Assembly (NCBI RefSeq): GCF_036997615.1
Contig: NZ_JAWLQA010000053.1
DNA length: 21,664 nt
Direction: 5' to 3' (one strand)
Origin: Brachyspira sp949287565
Lineage (GTDB): Bacteria > Spirochaetota > Brachyspiria > Brachyspirales > Brachyspiraceae
Part shown: piece by piece, positions 1 to 6,866 of the stretch
Position numbering within the stretch: the first letter of the stretch is position 1
How the letters are laid out: each line of letters opens with the position of its first letter
Program-made: the position numbers and the translations under genes
Notes under the pieces: generated by a model
What the model was told of the DNA's origin: nothing
What the model saw: only the letters and a program-made list of their open reading frames with translations
Database searches by the model: none

Positions 1-393
1 TTCAGCTTTTGAAATATTATTATTTTTTAAATTGATTTCTGCAATATTTTTTATATTAGAGATTCTAAATTCTTCTTTGTTATCATAATCAAAAACTTCT
101 ATTTTACTGCTGTTTCCTCTAATTTCATAAATACCAAACAAATCCTCATTATTTATAAAAATTTTACCCATATATAAATAATGTATGCCCTCGTCAATAT
201 TTTCAAATTTATTGCAGTAAATGTATATATTATTAATCTTATCTTTAAGTACGGTAAAAGTTATATCATTTATTTCAAAATAAGGACGGTATTTATTTTT
301 CATTAAGATTTTAAAAATAATAACTAAAATAATAATAGAAATAATCAAAACAAAATATTCGTTATAGAAAATACTATATAATAATTCTTTCAT
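1..393 (-). CDS. Partial membrane-anchored protein, first paralogue of an unknown family (N-terminal 131 codons)
   Basis: An open frame starts at the ATG complementary to 391-393 and runs off the left edge of the window without a stop, so only the N-terminus is present. I read a single hydrophobic segment at about residues 13-30, then basic residues (KILMKNKYRP), then the family signature TVLKDKINNIYIYCNKF and the block MGKIFINNED. The same two blocks occur in the same order in the four other paralogues downstream in the window, which makes the assignment firm. A GGAG lies upstream but about 13 nt from the ATG, which is a long spacing. Only 82 bp separate this start from the stop of the preceding paralogue at 476, so the two may be co-transcribed. 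I do not recognise a function. The positive residues after the membrane segment suggest an N-out, C-in topology. Confidence 0.85.
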   Translation of the reverse strand, partial: MKELLYSIFYNEYFVLIISIIILVIIFKILMKNKYRPYFEINDITFTVLKDKINNIYIYCNKFENIDEGIHYLYMGKIFINNEDLFGIYEIRGNSSKIEVFDYDNKEEFRISNIKNIAEINLKNNNISKAE

Positions 394-475
394 AGTTTTT
401 ATTTAACTCCAAAATTATAATTTAATAGTTAATTAATACAAATAGTAAAAATTAAGAAACTAAAATTTTTAAAAA

Positions 476-1756
476 TCAATTAAACAAATAAGCCAAATAA
501 TGCTCTTTATTTATATAGTCTTTTATATTCTTATTATCAATAAATATTTTTCCGTATCCTTTTTCTTTCATTATTATAATAAATGAATCAGTTACTCCAA
601 AAATTAAACTATCTATATTTGAATAAAAATCACTAGGGGCATTATATTTTTTTAATAATGCTTCAGGATCATTTACTAAGTCTTTAAGATAAGGGCTTAT
701 TGATTTTTGACTTTCCAACTCAAATGTCATAAACATATTATCTATTTCAGTAAGCTTCAAATCTTCTAACTTTGAAACTCTTTTATACAAAGATATTGTT
801 TTATCATCATAGTATAATATATTAAAACTTTTAAACTCTTTAAGTTTATTATAATAATCAGCATAATTATCAATATAATTTAATATACTCTCATACATTA
901 ATGATTTCCAATGTCTTTTTTTAGATTCTTTTACATAAGATGCAACTATATCTTTATTTTCATTTATTTTATCTTTCAAAAACTTCTCTGAAAATTTTCC
1001 AACTCCATTAATAGAAGAATTTATTTTTTCTTTTCCATTTATAAAAAGATAATCAAAATTAAATACATTGAGAGAAAATATTCTCTCAGAACTGAATAAA
1101 ATACTTTTAGCATTATACAAACCCAATATGTCTATATTATGCAGTCTTATTATTTCTGCTTCATCTTCTCTTATGATTTCAAAACTTCCCTCTATTTTTA
1201 CAGGCTCTCTTAAAGTTTTTTTAATATTATCGCCAACATAGTCAGCAATACTGTCATAAGGCTTAAACTCAATAACATAGTCAATTTCTGATTTTGATGT
1301 ATCATCTAATTTCGTTTTGAATTTTATTTCAGCAAAAGTTTCAGCATCATATCTAGAAGATCTACTACCCTCTGATGAGTGTTTATTAATTAAAATTGGA
1401 TTATCTTTATCGTAATAATTGTCAACTCCTATTCTTTCAGATGAAAAGTAAACATCATTTATAATAAAGCTATTATCATTATTTATATATACTCTTCCTA
1501 AATATGGAAACACATTATCTTTAGGCAAGTATAAATCATTATAATTATCATTTTTTTTGTGTTCATAAGCATAAACATATATATTATTTACTTTATCTTT
1601 AAGCATGAAAAAATTATTTTTATAGAATCTTACAGGATTTTTCTTAGCCTTATTTTTAGGTATATTAAGAATTATTATAACAGCAGCTACTAAAATCACT
1701 ACTGCTAACAAAATTATTATATCCTTATCCATAAATTTAGTTATTAAATTTTTCAT
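476..1756 (-). CDS. Membrane-anchored protein of unknown function, paralogue family
   Basis: This encodes 426 aa. There is one strongly hydrophobic segment at about residues 13-30, followed by a lysine-rich stretch (NKAKKN), which by the positive-inside rule places the rest in the cytoplasm. The conserved family blocks are MLKDKVNNIYVYAY (51-64), GRVYINND (87-94), a strand-like centre with EGSFEIIRED, and a C-terminal region from about 353 with ISPYLKDLVND, then FYSNIDSLIFGVTD, KIFIDNKNIKDYIN and a terminal YLAYLF. It is the shortest of the full-length members. The start is supported by AGGAG about 10 nt upstream of the ATG. The leader upstream (1771-2000) is full of hairpins and shares a 44-bp block with the leader of the gene at 4277-5707. 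No enzyme motif was recognised; the function is unknown. Confidence 0.9.
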   Translation of the reverse strand: MKNLITKFMDKDIIILLAVVILVAAVIIILNIPKNKAKKNPVRFYKNNFFMLKDKVNNIYVYAYEHKKNDNYNDLYLPKDNVFPYLGRVYINNDNSFIINDVYFSSERIGVDNYYDKDNPILINKHSSEGSRSSRYDAETFAEIKFKTKLDDTSKSEIDYVIEFKPYDSIADYVGDNIKKTLREPVKIEGSFEIIREDEAEIIRLHNIDILGLYNAKSILFSSERIFSLNVFNFDYLFINGKEKINSSINGVGKFSEKFLKDKINENKDIVASYVKESKKRHWKSLMYESILNYIDNYADYYNKLKEFKSFNILYYDDKTISLYKRVSKLEDLKLTEIDNMFMTFELESQKSISPYLKDLVNDPEALLKKYNAPSDFYSNIDSLIFGVTDSFIIIMKEKGYGKIFIDNKNIKDYINKEHYLAYLFN

Positions 1757-1770
1757 TGTTTGCTATCTCC

Positions 1771-1996
1771 TATTATTGTTATGTTCGCCCACACGAAGTG
1801 TACCTACTTGGTACGCCTATAATAAGCTAGTGAGTAAACTCACTAGCTGGCTTCGGCTCACTTATTAATTGTTATACTCGCATCGCCTGAAAGTACCTCT
1901 ATACTGACTTTGTCCGCATTCTGCGAAGTATAGAGGTGGCTCTGCTCGCTTTTATTATTGTTATGTTCGCCCACACGAAGTGTGCCTACTTGGTAC
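1771..1996. repeat. Hairpin-rich leader with duplicated 44-bp block
   Basis: The block 1771-1814 recurs at 1953-1996 with a single mismatch, and a diverged third copy begins at 5718 in the leader of the 4277-5707 gene. Each copy contains CACAC-GAA-GTGTG or its variant. Between the copies are two perfect 10-bp inverted repeats: AGCTAGTGAG-TAAA-CTCACTAGCT (1825-1848) and CCTCTATACT (1896-1905) with AGTATAGAGG (1927-1936). The first copy starts right at the Shine-Dalgarno of the gene starting at 1756, so these hairpins would be in its 5' untranslated region if transcription starts upstream near 2037. Confidence 0.9.
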
Positions 1997-2036
1997 ACAA
2001 TATAAACTAATAAATAAAATCACTAATTTTTTATTT

Positions 2037-2414
2037 ATAATACTGAAAATTTTTAACTTTGTAAACTGATGTACTTTATGTAAATTTTATCTACTTTTTT
2101 GACGCACACGCTCTGCGGACTTCGTCAAAGTTGCTGCCACCACTGCAGGTGGACTTCGTCGGCACGCTTCACGAAAACGCAATTACTAGAACTTTATATT
2201 TTAAAAATACTTATTAAATATAGGATATATCCTAAATTTATACTAAAATGCAGTTCTTAGCTGTAGGCGTACTTCGTATAGTTCTTTTATACCAATACCG
2301 AAAGGTACCTTGCCTACGGCACGCAGAGCGTCGGTAAAAGAACTGGGGGTGTGGGGGCTAGTCCCCACAAATAATAAAACAATTTTTGACCAAATATAGT
2401 TGTTTAGCTATATA
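2037..2414 (+). repeat. Dispersed intergenic element, copy A (complete)
   Basis: The left end reads outward (minus) as TTTACA-17-TATTAT (2037-2065); the right end outward (plus) as TTGACC-17-TATATA (2386-2414). The inside has GC-richer palindromes such as GCGGACTTCGTC, AGTTCTTTTA paired with TAAAAGAACT, and TGTGGGG-GCTAGT-CCCCACA. The stretch 2172-2239 is about 85% identical by eye to the reverse complement of 13926-13994 in copy B. No open frame of note. With the leader at 1757-2000 this accounts for the gap 1757-2475. Confidence 0.82.
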
Positions 2415-2475
2415 TTTAAATTTTATGTTTTACAGTATACCCTCCATATTATATAAAAATTAATTATGAAATCAA

Positions 2476-3894
2476 TTATTGCCTATCAAAAAAATTAAAT
2501 AAAGAATGACTTATATTTAAATAATTTTTTAAATTATTTGATGAAATAAATATTTTCTCTGCAATTTTTTCATTTGTATTTTCTAAATCATAATCCTCAT
2601 CATTAAGAATTAGATTAGAGTATTCAGGCATTACTATAATTCCTGTATCTGTTAAAAGAAATATTAAATCATCTATATTGTCATAAAAATAATCAGGAAC
2701 TATATACTTGGATAATAACTCTTTACTATCAGTAACTAAATCTTTTAAATAAGAACTTATACTTTTTTCTCCGCTTAATTCAAATATAAAAGAATGATTT
2801 TTTACTGTAGCTTCATCTCTTCTTTCGTCTGCTTCTACAGTTCTTTTATATATACATATTAATTCATCATCATAGTATAATATATCAAAGCATCTAAAGT
2901 CTTTAAGTTTCTTATAGTATATAATACCAATTTTATCTGCATAATAGGCTTTGTTTTGGTCATAATGATGGAATTTTTCTATAATAAGTTCTTTATTTTT
3001 TAATTCTTTTTCAAGTTCCCTTCCTTTTGCTTCTTTAAAATTTTCATCAAAATTGTAAGCTCCGCTGATAGCTGAATTTATTCTTTCTTTGCCTCTAATA
3101 AAAGGATAATTGAAATTAAATAAATAATTAGTAAGCATTTTTCTTACTTCATCCATACCAAGATAAGCTGAAAATTTATCATTAGTAAAAGTAGTCTGTT
3201 CTACTGGAATATAAAACTCTCTTATTTCCATTTCAGGCTTTCTAATAACTTCAAAAACTCCTTCCACTTTTCCGCCTTTAATATCCATGGTATATTCAAT
3301 TTCTGATGTTCTTTCATAATCGAATTCACTTTTGAATTTTATCTTTAATAAAATTTCTCTATTATTTTCTTTTGAACTCCAATTATGAAATTTATGTGGT
3401 TCTTTCCAGTACGTTTCATAAGGAATATAGAATTTTAATTGATTTTCCTTTAGTCTTTCAAAATAATCCATATCATAATCACGGTAAACATTAATTTCAT
3501 TATTATTTAATTCATTAGTTTCACGAATCATTAATTTATTTTCGTTATTTATAAACATTTGCCCTGTAAAAGAAGCAAAATATTCACGTGCGAAATTATC
3601 AAATTTTACTTCAATTAAGTACTTTATTTTACCGCGATGTTTTCTGTACCATTCATTATAATCATTATCTTTATATTTATAGCAATTAATATATATATTA
3701 TTTACTCTATCTTTCAGCATGAAAAAACTTTTTTCATATACCAATATTTTATTTTTAGCGTACCATTTTTTTGCTCTCTTCTCAAGTATAAAAATTATAG
3801 CTAGCAAAATTGCAGGTACTCCAAAAATAATAGGCCAGAAATAGTCACTAATAAGAAAAAGTCTTAATGGTTCAAATATACCAAATGATATCAT
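2476..3894 (-). CDS. Membrane-anchored protein of unknown function, paralogue family (near-duplicate of 4277-5707)
   Basis: This encodes 472 aa. A membrane segment lies at about residues 18-37, ending in EKRAKKW, so the large domain is predicted cytoplasmic. Family blocks are present: MLKDRVNNIYINCY, GQMFINNEN, EGVFEVIRKPEME, YLFNFNYPFIRGKE, ILYYDDELICIYKRTVEADE, SISSYLKDLVTDS and LIFLLTDTGIIVM. The C-terminus LKNYLNISHSLFNFFDRQ is almost the same as in 4277-5707. Similarity to that gene covers nearly the whole protein and continues past the stop codon, which points to a fairly recent duplication. GGAG precedes the ATG (start at 3894). A promoter-like TTAACA-17-TATATA on the minus strand at 4088-4116, inside a dispersed element, faces this gene. 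I do not recognise a function. Confidence 0.92.
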   Translation of the reverse strand: MISFGIFEPLRLFLISDYFWPIIFGVPAILLAIIFILEKRAKKWYAKNKILVYEKSFFMLKDRVNNIYINCYKYKDNDYNEWYRKHRGKIKYLIEVKFDNFAREYFASFTGQMFINNENKLMIRETNELNNNEINVYRDYDMDYFERLKENQLKFYIPYETYWKEPHKFHNWSSKENNREILLKIKFKSEFDYERTSEIEYTMDIKGGKVEGVFEVIRKPEMEIREFYIPVEQTTFTNDKFSAYLGMDEVRKMLTNYLFNFNYPFIRGKERINSAISGAYNFDENFKEAKGRELEKELKNKELIIEKFHHYDQNKAYYADKIGIIYYKKLKDFRCFDILYYDDELICIYKRTVEADERRDEATVKNHSFIFELSGEKSISSYLKDLVTDSKELLSKYIVPDYFYDNIDDLIFLLTDTGIIVMPEYSNLILNDEDYDLENTNEKIAEKIFISSNNLKNYLNISHSLFNFFDRQ

Positions 3895-3937
3895 AAATAG
3901 CTCCGATTGTTGCTAACAAAAATTATTCGCTAATAGT

Positions 3938-4045
3938 ATCTAGCCTTGCTAGATGCTCACAATTTTTATATTTAGCTTTCTAATATTTAAAAATTATAAT
4001 TTATTATTACTATGCTCGCCACCGTATAATAACCTACTCGGTGGC
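3938..4045. repeat. Hairpins in the leader of the 2476-3894 gene
   Basis: Two perfect 7-bp stems: ATCTAGC-CTT-GCTAGAT (3938-3954) and GCCACCG (4018-4024) with CGGTGGC (4039-4045). The second ends in TTTGGCTCGCC, a variant of the TTCGGCTCAC tail in the leaders at 1850 and 5785. Confidence 0.75.
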
Positions 4046-4087
4046 TTTGGCTCGCCTTTTATTATTGCTGACAATAAACTCGCTTAA

Positions 4088-4245
4088 TATATATTAAAAA
4101 TTTTTAAGTTTGTTAATTTTTATATTTTATCAACTTTTCCTAGGCTTCGCCAAAGTTTTTGCAATTTTGGCGGCAGGCATAGCGAAAAATTCAAATGAAA
4201 AAATTAGTATTAAATCATACTAATAAAAAATTATATTTTATTATC
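4088..4245 (+). repeat. Dispersed intergenic element, copy D (short)
   Basis: The left end is the same as in copy A, reading outward (minus) as TTAACA-17-TATATA (4088-4116) towards the gene that starts at 3894. The core is short (GGCTTCGCCAAAG, GGCGGCAGGCATAGCG) and the right end lacks the second promoter motif; the boundary at 4245 is approximate. It contains the palindrome TTAGTAT-N6-ATACTAA at 4204-4223. Confidence 0.65.
4204..4223. repeat. Palindrome TTAGTAT-N6-ATACTAA
   Basis: A perfect 7-bp inverted repeat with spacer TAAATC. A second copy (6 bp arms, same spacer) is at 6512-6529 and a degraded one at 6661-6679, all inside or beside dispersed elements. It has the size of a regulator-binding site, but it may simply be part of the element. 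Confidence 0.7.
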
Positions 4246-4276
4246 ATAAAAATACAAAAATTAATTATCAAAGCAA

Positions 4277-5707
4277 TTATTGCCTATCAAAAAAATTAAA
4301 TAAATAATGACTTTTATTTAGATAATTTTTTAAATGCTCTGTAGGAATAAATACTCTTTCTGCAATTTCTTCATATTCATCTGCAGAGTCATTAATATCT
4401 AGATCAGGATATTCAGGCATTACTATAATTCCTGTATCTGTTAAAAGAAATATTAATTTATTCATATTATTATAAAAATTATCAGTAAGTTCATATTTAA
4501 ATAATAATTCTTTACTATCAACAACTAAATCTCTTAAATAAGAACTTATACTTTTTTCACTCTCCAATTCAAATATAAGAGAATTATTCTTTACCATAGC
4601 TTCTTTACTTTCTGTATCTGCTTCTACTGTTCTTTTGTATACGCATATTACTTCATCATCATAGTATGATATATCAAGGCATCTAAAGTCTTTAAATTTC
4701 CTATAATATATAAGACCAATAGCATCTAAAGGACAGAATATATCAAAAAGAGCATTTTTATGCTTCAATTTCTCTTCAAGCTCTTTTCCTTTTTCTTGTT
4801 TGAATCTTTCATCAAAATTATAAGCTCCGCTGATAGCCATATTTATTTTTTCTTTTCCTTTAATAAAAGGATAATTGAAATTAAATAAATAATTAGTAAG
4901 CATTTTTTTTGTTTCATCAACTCCCAAACCATCATATTTGTAAGACAGTTGATCAGGAAAACTCATCTGTTCAATTGGAATATAAAATTGTTTTACTTCT
5001 ATTTCAGGCTTTCTAATAACTTCAAAAACTCCTTCTATTCTTTTATTTTCAATATCCATTGTATATTCAATCTTAGATGTTCTTTCATAATCTAATTCTT
5101 TTCTGAATGTTATAGTTGTAAGTTTATCTCTTACATCTTCTTTTGAATACCAACCCTCAAATTTAGGTTTATCATTTGGATTAAATTCATAATATTGAAA
5201 AGGGGTTTCTATTTTGTATTGTCTGTAATATAAATCCTTAAAATATTTTTTGTCATAATCATGGTAAACCACCATTTCATCTATGTATAATTTACTAGTT
5301 TCACGAATAATTAATTCATCGCCGTTATTTATAAATATTTGACTTGGAAAACGGTCAAAATATTCATTTGCAAAACCATCAAATTGTCTTTTTATTCTAC
5401 TTTCATCTTCTGCCCAATTGTTGTTTAATGATAGTATATCCTCCATTTTAGAATGGTGATCGTTAAACCATTTGGCATAAGCATTATCTTTATATCTATA
5501 GCAATTAATATATATATTATTTATTTTATCTTTAAGCATAAAGAAATCTTTTCCATCTACTATTATTTTATTTTGAGAATACCATTTCTTGGAACGCTTC
5601 TTTATATACATAAAAATAATATAAAAAATAACAATAAAAACTAAACCTATAATAAACTTCGTATTTTCATTTTGATTCAAGAGAAAATCAAATATATTAT
5701 CTATCAT
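4277..5707 (-). CDS. Membrane-anchored protein of unknown function, paralogue family (near-duplicate of 2476-3894)
   Basis: This encodes 476 aa. A hydrophobic segment lies at about residues 17-35, followed by KKRSKKW, giving a predicted N-out/C-in single-pass protein. It has the same block order as its neighbour: MLKDKINNIYINCY, SQIFINNGDE, EGVFEVIRKPEIEV, YLFNFNYPFIKGKEKIN, ISYYDDEVICVYKRTVEAD, SISSYLRDLVVDS, LIFLLTDTGIIVM, and the end HYLFNFFDRQ. The most variable stretch compared with 2476-3894 is the region after the first block and around residues 150-200. The start is supported by AGGAG about 7 nt upstream. The leader copies the 44-bp hairpin module also found twice in front of the 476-1756 gene. 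No catalytic motif was seen and no function is assigned. Confidence 0.92.
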   Translation of the reverse strand: MIDNIFDFLLNQNENTKFIIGLVFIVIFYIIFMYIKKRSKKWYSQNKIIVDGKDFFMLKDKINNIYINCYRYKDNAYAKWFNDHHSKMEDILSLNNNWAEDESRIKRQFDGFANEYFDRFPSQIFINNGDELIIRETSKLYIDEMVVYHDYDKKYFKDLYYRQYKIETPFQYYEFNPNDKPKFEGWYSKEDVRDKLTTITFRKELDYERTSKIEYTMDIENKRIEGVFEVIRKPEIEVKQFYIPIEQMSFPDQLSYKYDGLGVDETKKMLTNYLFNFNYPFIKGKEKINMAISGAYNFDERFKQEKGKELEEKLKHKNALFDIFCPLDAIGLIYYRKFKDFRCLDISYYDDEVICVYKRTVEADTESKEAMVKNNSLIFELESEKSISSYLRDLVVDSKELLFKYELTDNFYNNMNKLIFLLTDTGIIVMPEYPDLDINDSADEYEEIAERVFIPTEHLKNYLNKSHYLFNFFDRQ

Positions 5708-5717
5708 AATAAACTCC

Positions 5718-5805
5718 TATTATTGTTATGTTAGCCCACACGAAGTGTGCTTACTTTTGGTTAGCCATATAATAACCTACTTTGTGGCTTCGGCTCACTT
5801 ATTTT
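5718..5805. repeat. Leader repeat module before the 4277-5707 gene
   Basis: A copy of the 44-bp leader block of 1771-1814 (TATTATTGTTATGTT, then the CACAC-GAA-GTGTG hairpin), extended by a GTGGCTTCGGCTCACTTATT tail also seen at about 1848-1866. It begins directly at the Shine-Dalgarno of the gene starting at 5707. Confidence 0.8.
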
Positions 5806-5857
5806 TGTTTACTAGCTTTTTAAGATTAAATATAAATCCATCATGAAAAAACTAATA

Positions 5858-5930
5858 AAGTGAATAAAATTTTAAAATACGATTTTTTATACAACTAACT
5901 TATTGTATCTAATTATAATTTTATTCACTT
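5858..5930. repeat. 73-bp unit bounded by a perfect 14-bp inverted repeat
   Basis: AAGTGAATAAAATT at 5858-5871 is the exact reverse complement of 5917-5930; extending inward to 18 bp costs one mismatch. The 45-bp centre is AT-rich with no T-run following a compact GC stem, so it is not a typical terminator, although it lies 16 bp after the lipoprotein stop. It could be a tiny MITE or a structured 3' end. Confidence 0.75.
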
Positions 5931-5946
5931 AAGATATTTTTCAATA

Positions 5947-6393
5947 TCATTTTCCTAATTTACTCAAATTAATTGATTTTACTTGCTGTGTTCCATCATA
6001 AACAGATAGTTCAAGTCCTTCATTAGTAAATTTAAATTCTAAGTGAGCATCGTTTGAAGATATAGTTTTATAATGATTATCTGCTACTTTTGATAATTTA
6101 CTATTGCCTATATCGCCTTTTATAGCTCTGTCGCTTTCCATTACAATATCTACGCACTTTTTTACAACTTCTATTGTAGATTCATCATTAGGATAGTTAA
6201 TTTCTATACCATCATAATCTACAATTATAAGAAGCGATTTCATATATGTTTCATCAGGTGACATAAAATATTGACCGTATAGGTCTTCAGGGATATTTGT
6301 GTTTTTTTCTGTTTTTTTAGAACATGCAATATTAACAAATAAAAAAGTTGAAATTAATAAAAAGAATGAAAATTTTAAAATTCTACCTTTCAT
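5947..6393 (-). CDS. Small predicted lipoprotein of unknown function
   Basis: This encodes 148 aa from the ATG at 6393. The frame stays open up to 6501, but the shorter start is preferred for three reasons: a perfect AGGAGG sits 9 nt upstream (6403-6408), the protein then begins with a textbook lipoprotein signal (MKGRILKF, hydrophobic run, FVNIAC as lipobox, then SKKTEKN), and a TTGACA-16-TATAAT promoter lies at 6419-6446, inside the longer frame. The mature part is short, polar and has no recognised motif; its strand-rich pattern (LLIIVDYDGIEINYP, HLEFKFTNEGLELSVYDG) resembles small periplasmic lipoproteins. It sits alone within the paralogue array with its own promoter, so it need not be functionally tied to it. 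Membrane-anchored location is inferred from the lipobox. Confidence 0.85.
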   Translation of the reverse strand: MKGRILKFSFFLLISTFLFVNIACSKKTEKNTNIPEDLYGQYFMSPDETYMKSLLIIVDYDGIEINYPNDESTIEVVKKCVDIVMESDRAIKGDIGNSKLSKVADNHYKTISSNDAHLEFKFTNEGLELSVYDGTQQVKSINLSKLGK

Positions 6394-6418
6394 ATCATAT
6401 AACCTCCTATGGTATGGT

Positions 6419-6446
6419 ATTATATAAAAAATTAGAATTATGTCAA
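6419..6446 (-). promoter_or_regulatory. Predicted sigma70 promoter of the lipoprotein gene
   Basis: On the minus strand, TTGACA (6441-6446), 16-nt spacer, TATAAT (6419-6424), about 25 bp before the start at 6393. Both boxes are perfect matches to consensus, and their position supports the short start of the gene. Confidence 0.75.
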
Positions 6447-6535
6447 TACATACGTAATTTTTAAAATTTACTCGTTTTTTATTATTTTTTATTTGTTTCA
6501 ATTGAAAAATATAGTATTAAATCATACTAAAATAA

Positions 6536-6860
6536 TATATACCCAAACAACTATACTTTGTCAATTTTTTGTTGTTCTTTTTCCCGCCGCACGCCTGCCA
6601 AAGGCACGCAGAGCGAGGCGGACTTCGTCGGCACGCTTCGCGAAAGTGCAAATATAAAATTCGTACTAAATCATACTAATTTTGTTTTTACATGTAATAT
6701 AAATTATTAATTTAAGATAAAATATAGCCCTTCGCCTTTGGTAATATTTACAGTACTTCCTTCGGTCGCAAAAGAAGTGGGGTATGGCACGACTGTATGC
6801 TTCGCAGCAAAGCCCTGCAAATATTTTAAATTTAAAAAATATTATTTGTTTAGGTATATA
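6536..6860 (+). repeat. Dispersed intergenic element, copy E
   Basis: The left end reads outward (minus) as TTGACA-17-TATATA (6536-6564), towards the lipoprotein gene. The right end keeps TTGTTTAGG-TATATA (6847-6860) but has lost TTGACA; it stops 6 bp before the stop codon of the ankyrin gene. Inside are CCCGCCGCACGC, GGCACGCAGAGCG, GGCGGACTTCGTCGG and GCAAAGCCCTGCAAATATT, shared with copies B and C. It fills most of the gap 6394-6866; the remainder is the lipoprotein promoter. Confidence 0.8.
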
Positions 6861-6866
6861 TAAAAA

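Noticed and set aside
6394..6501. Longer N-terminus for the lipoprotein gene, starting at 6501
   Set aside because: The extension contains a consensus promoter and the AGGAGG for the internal ATG, and would bury the lipoprotein signal peptide.
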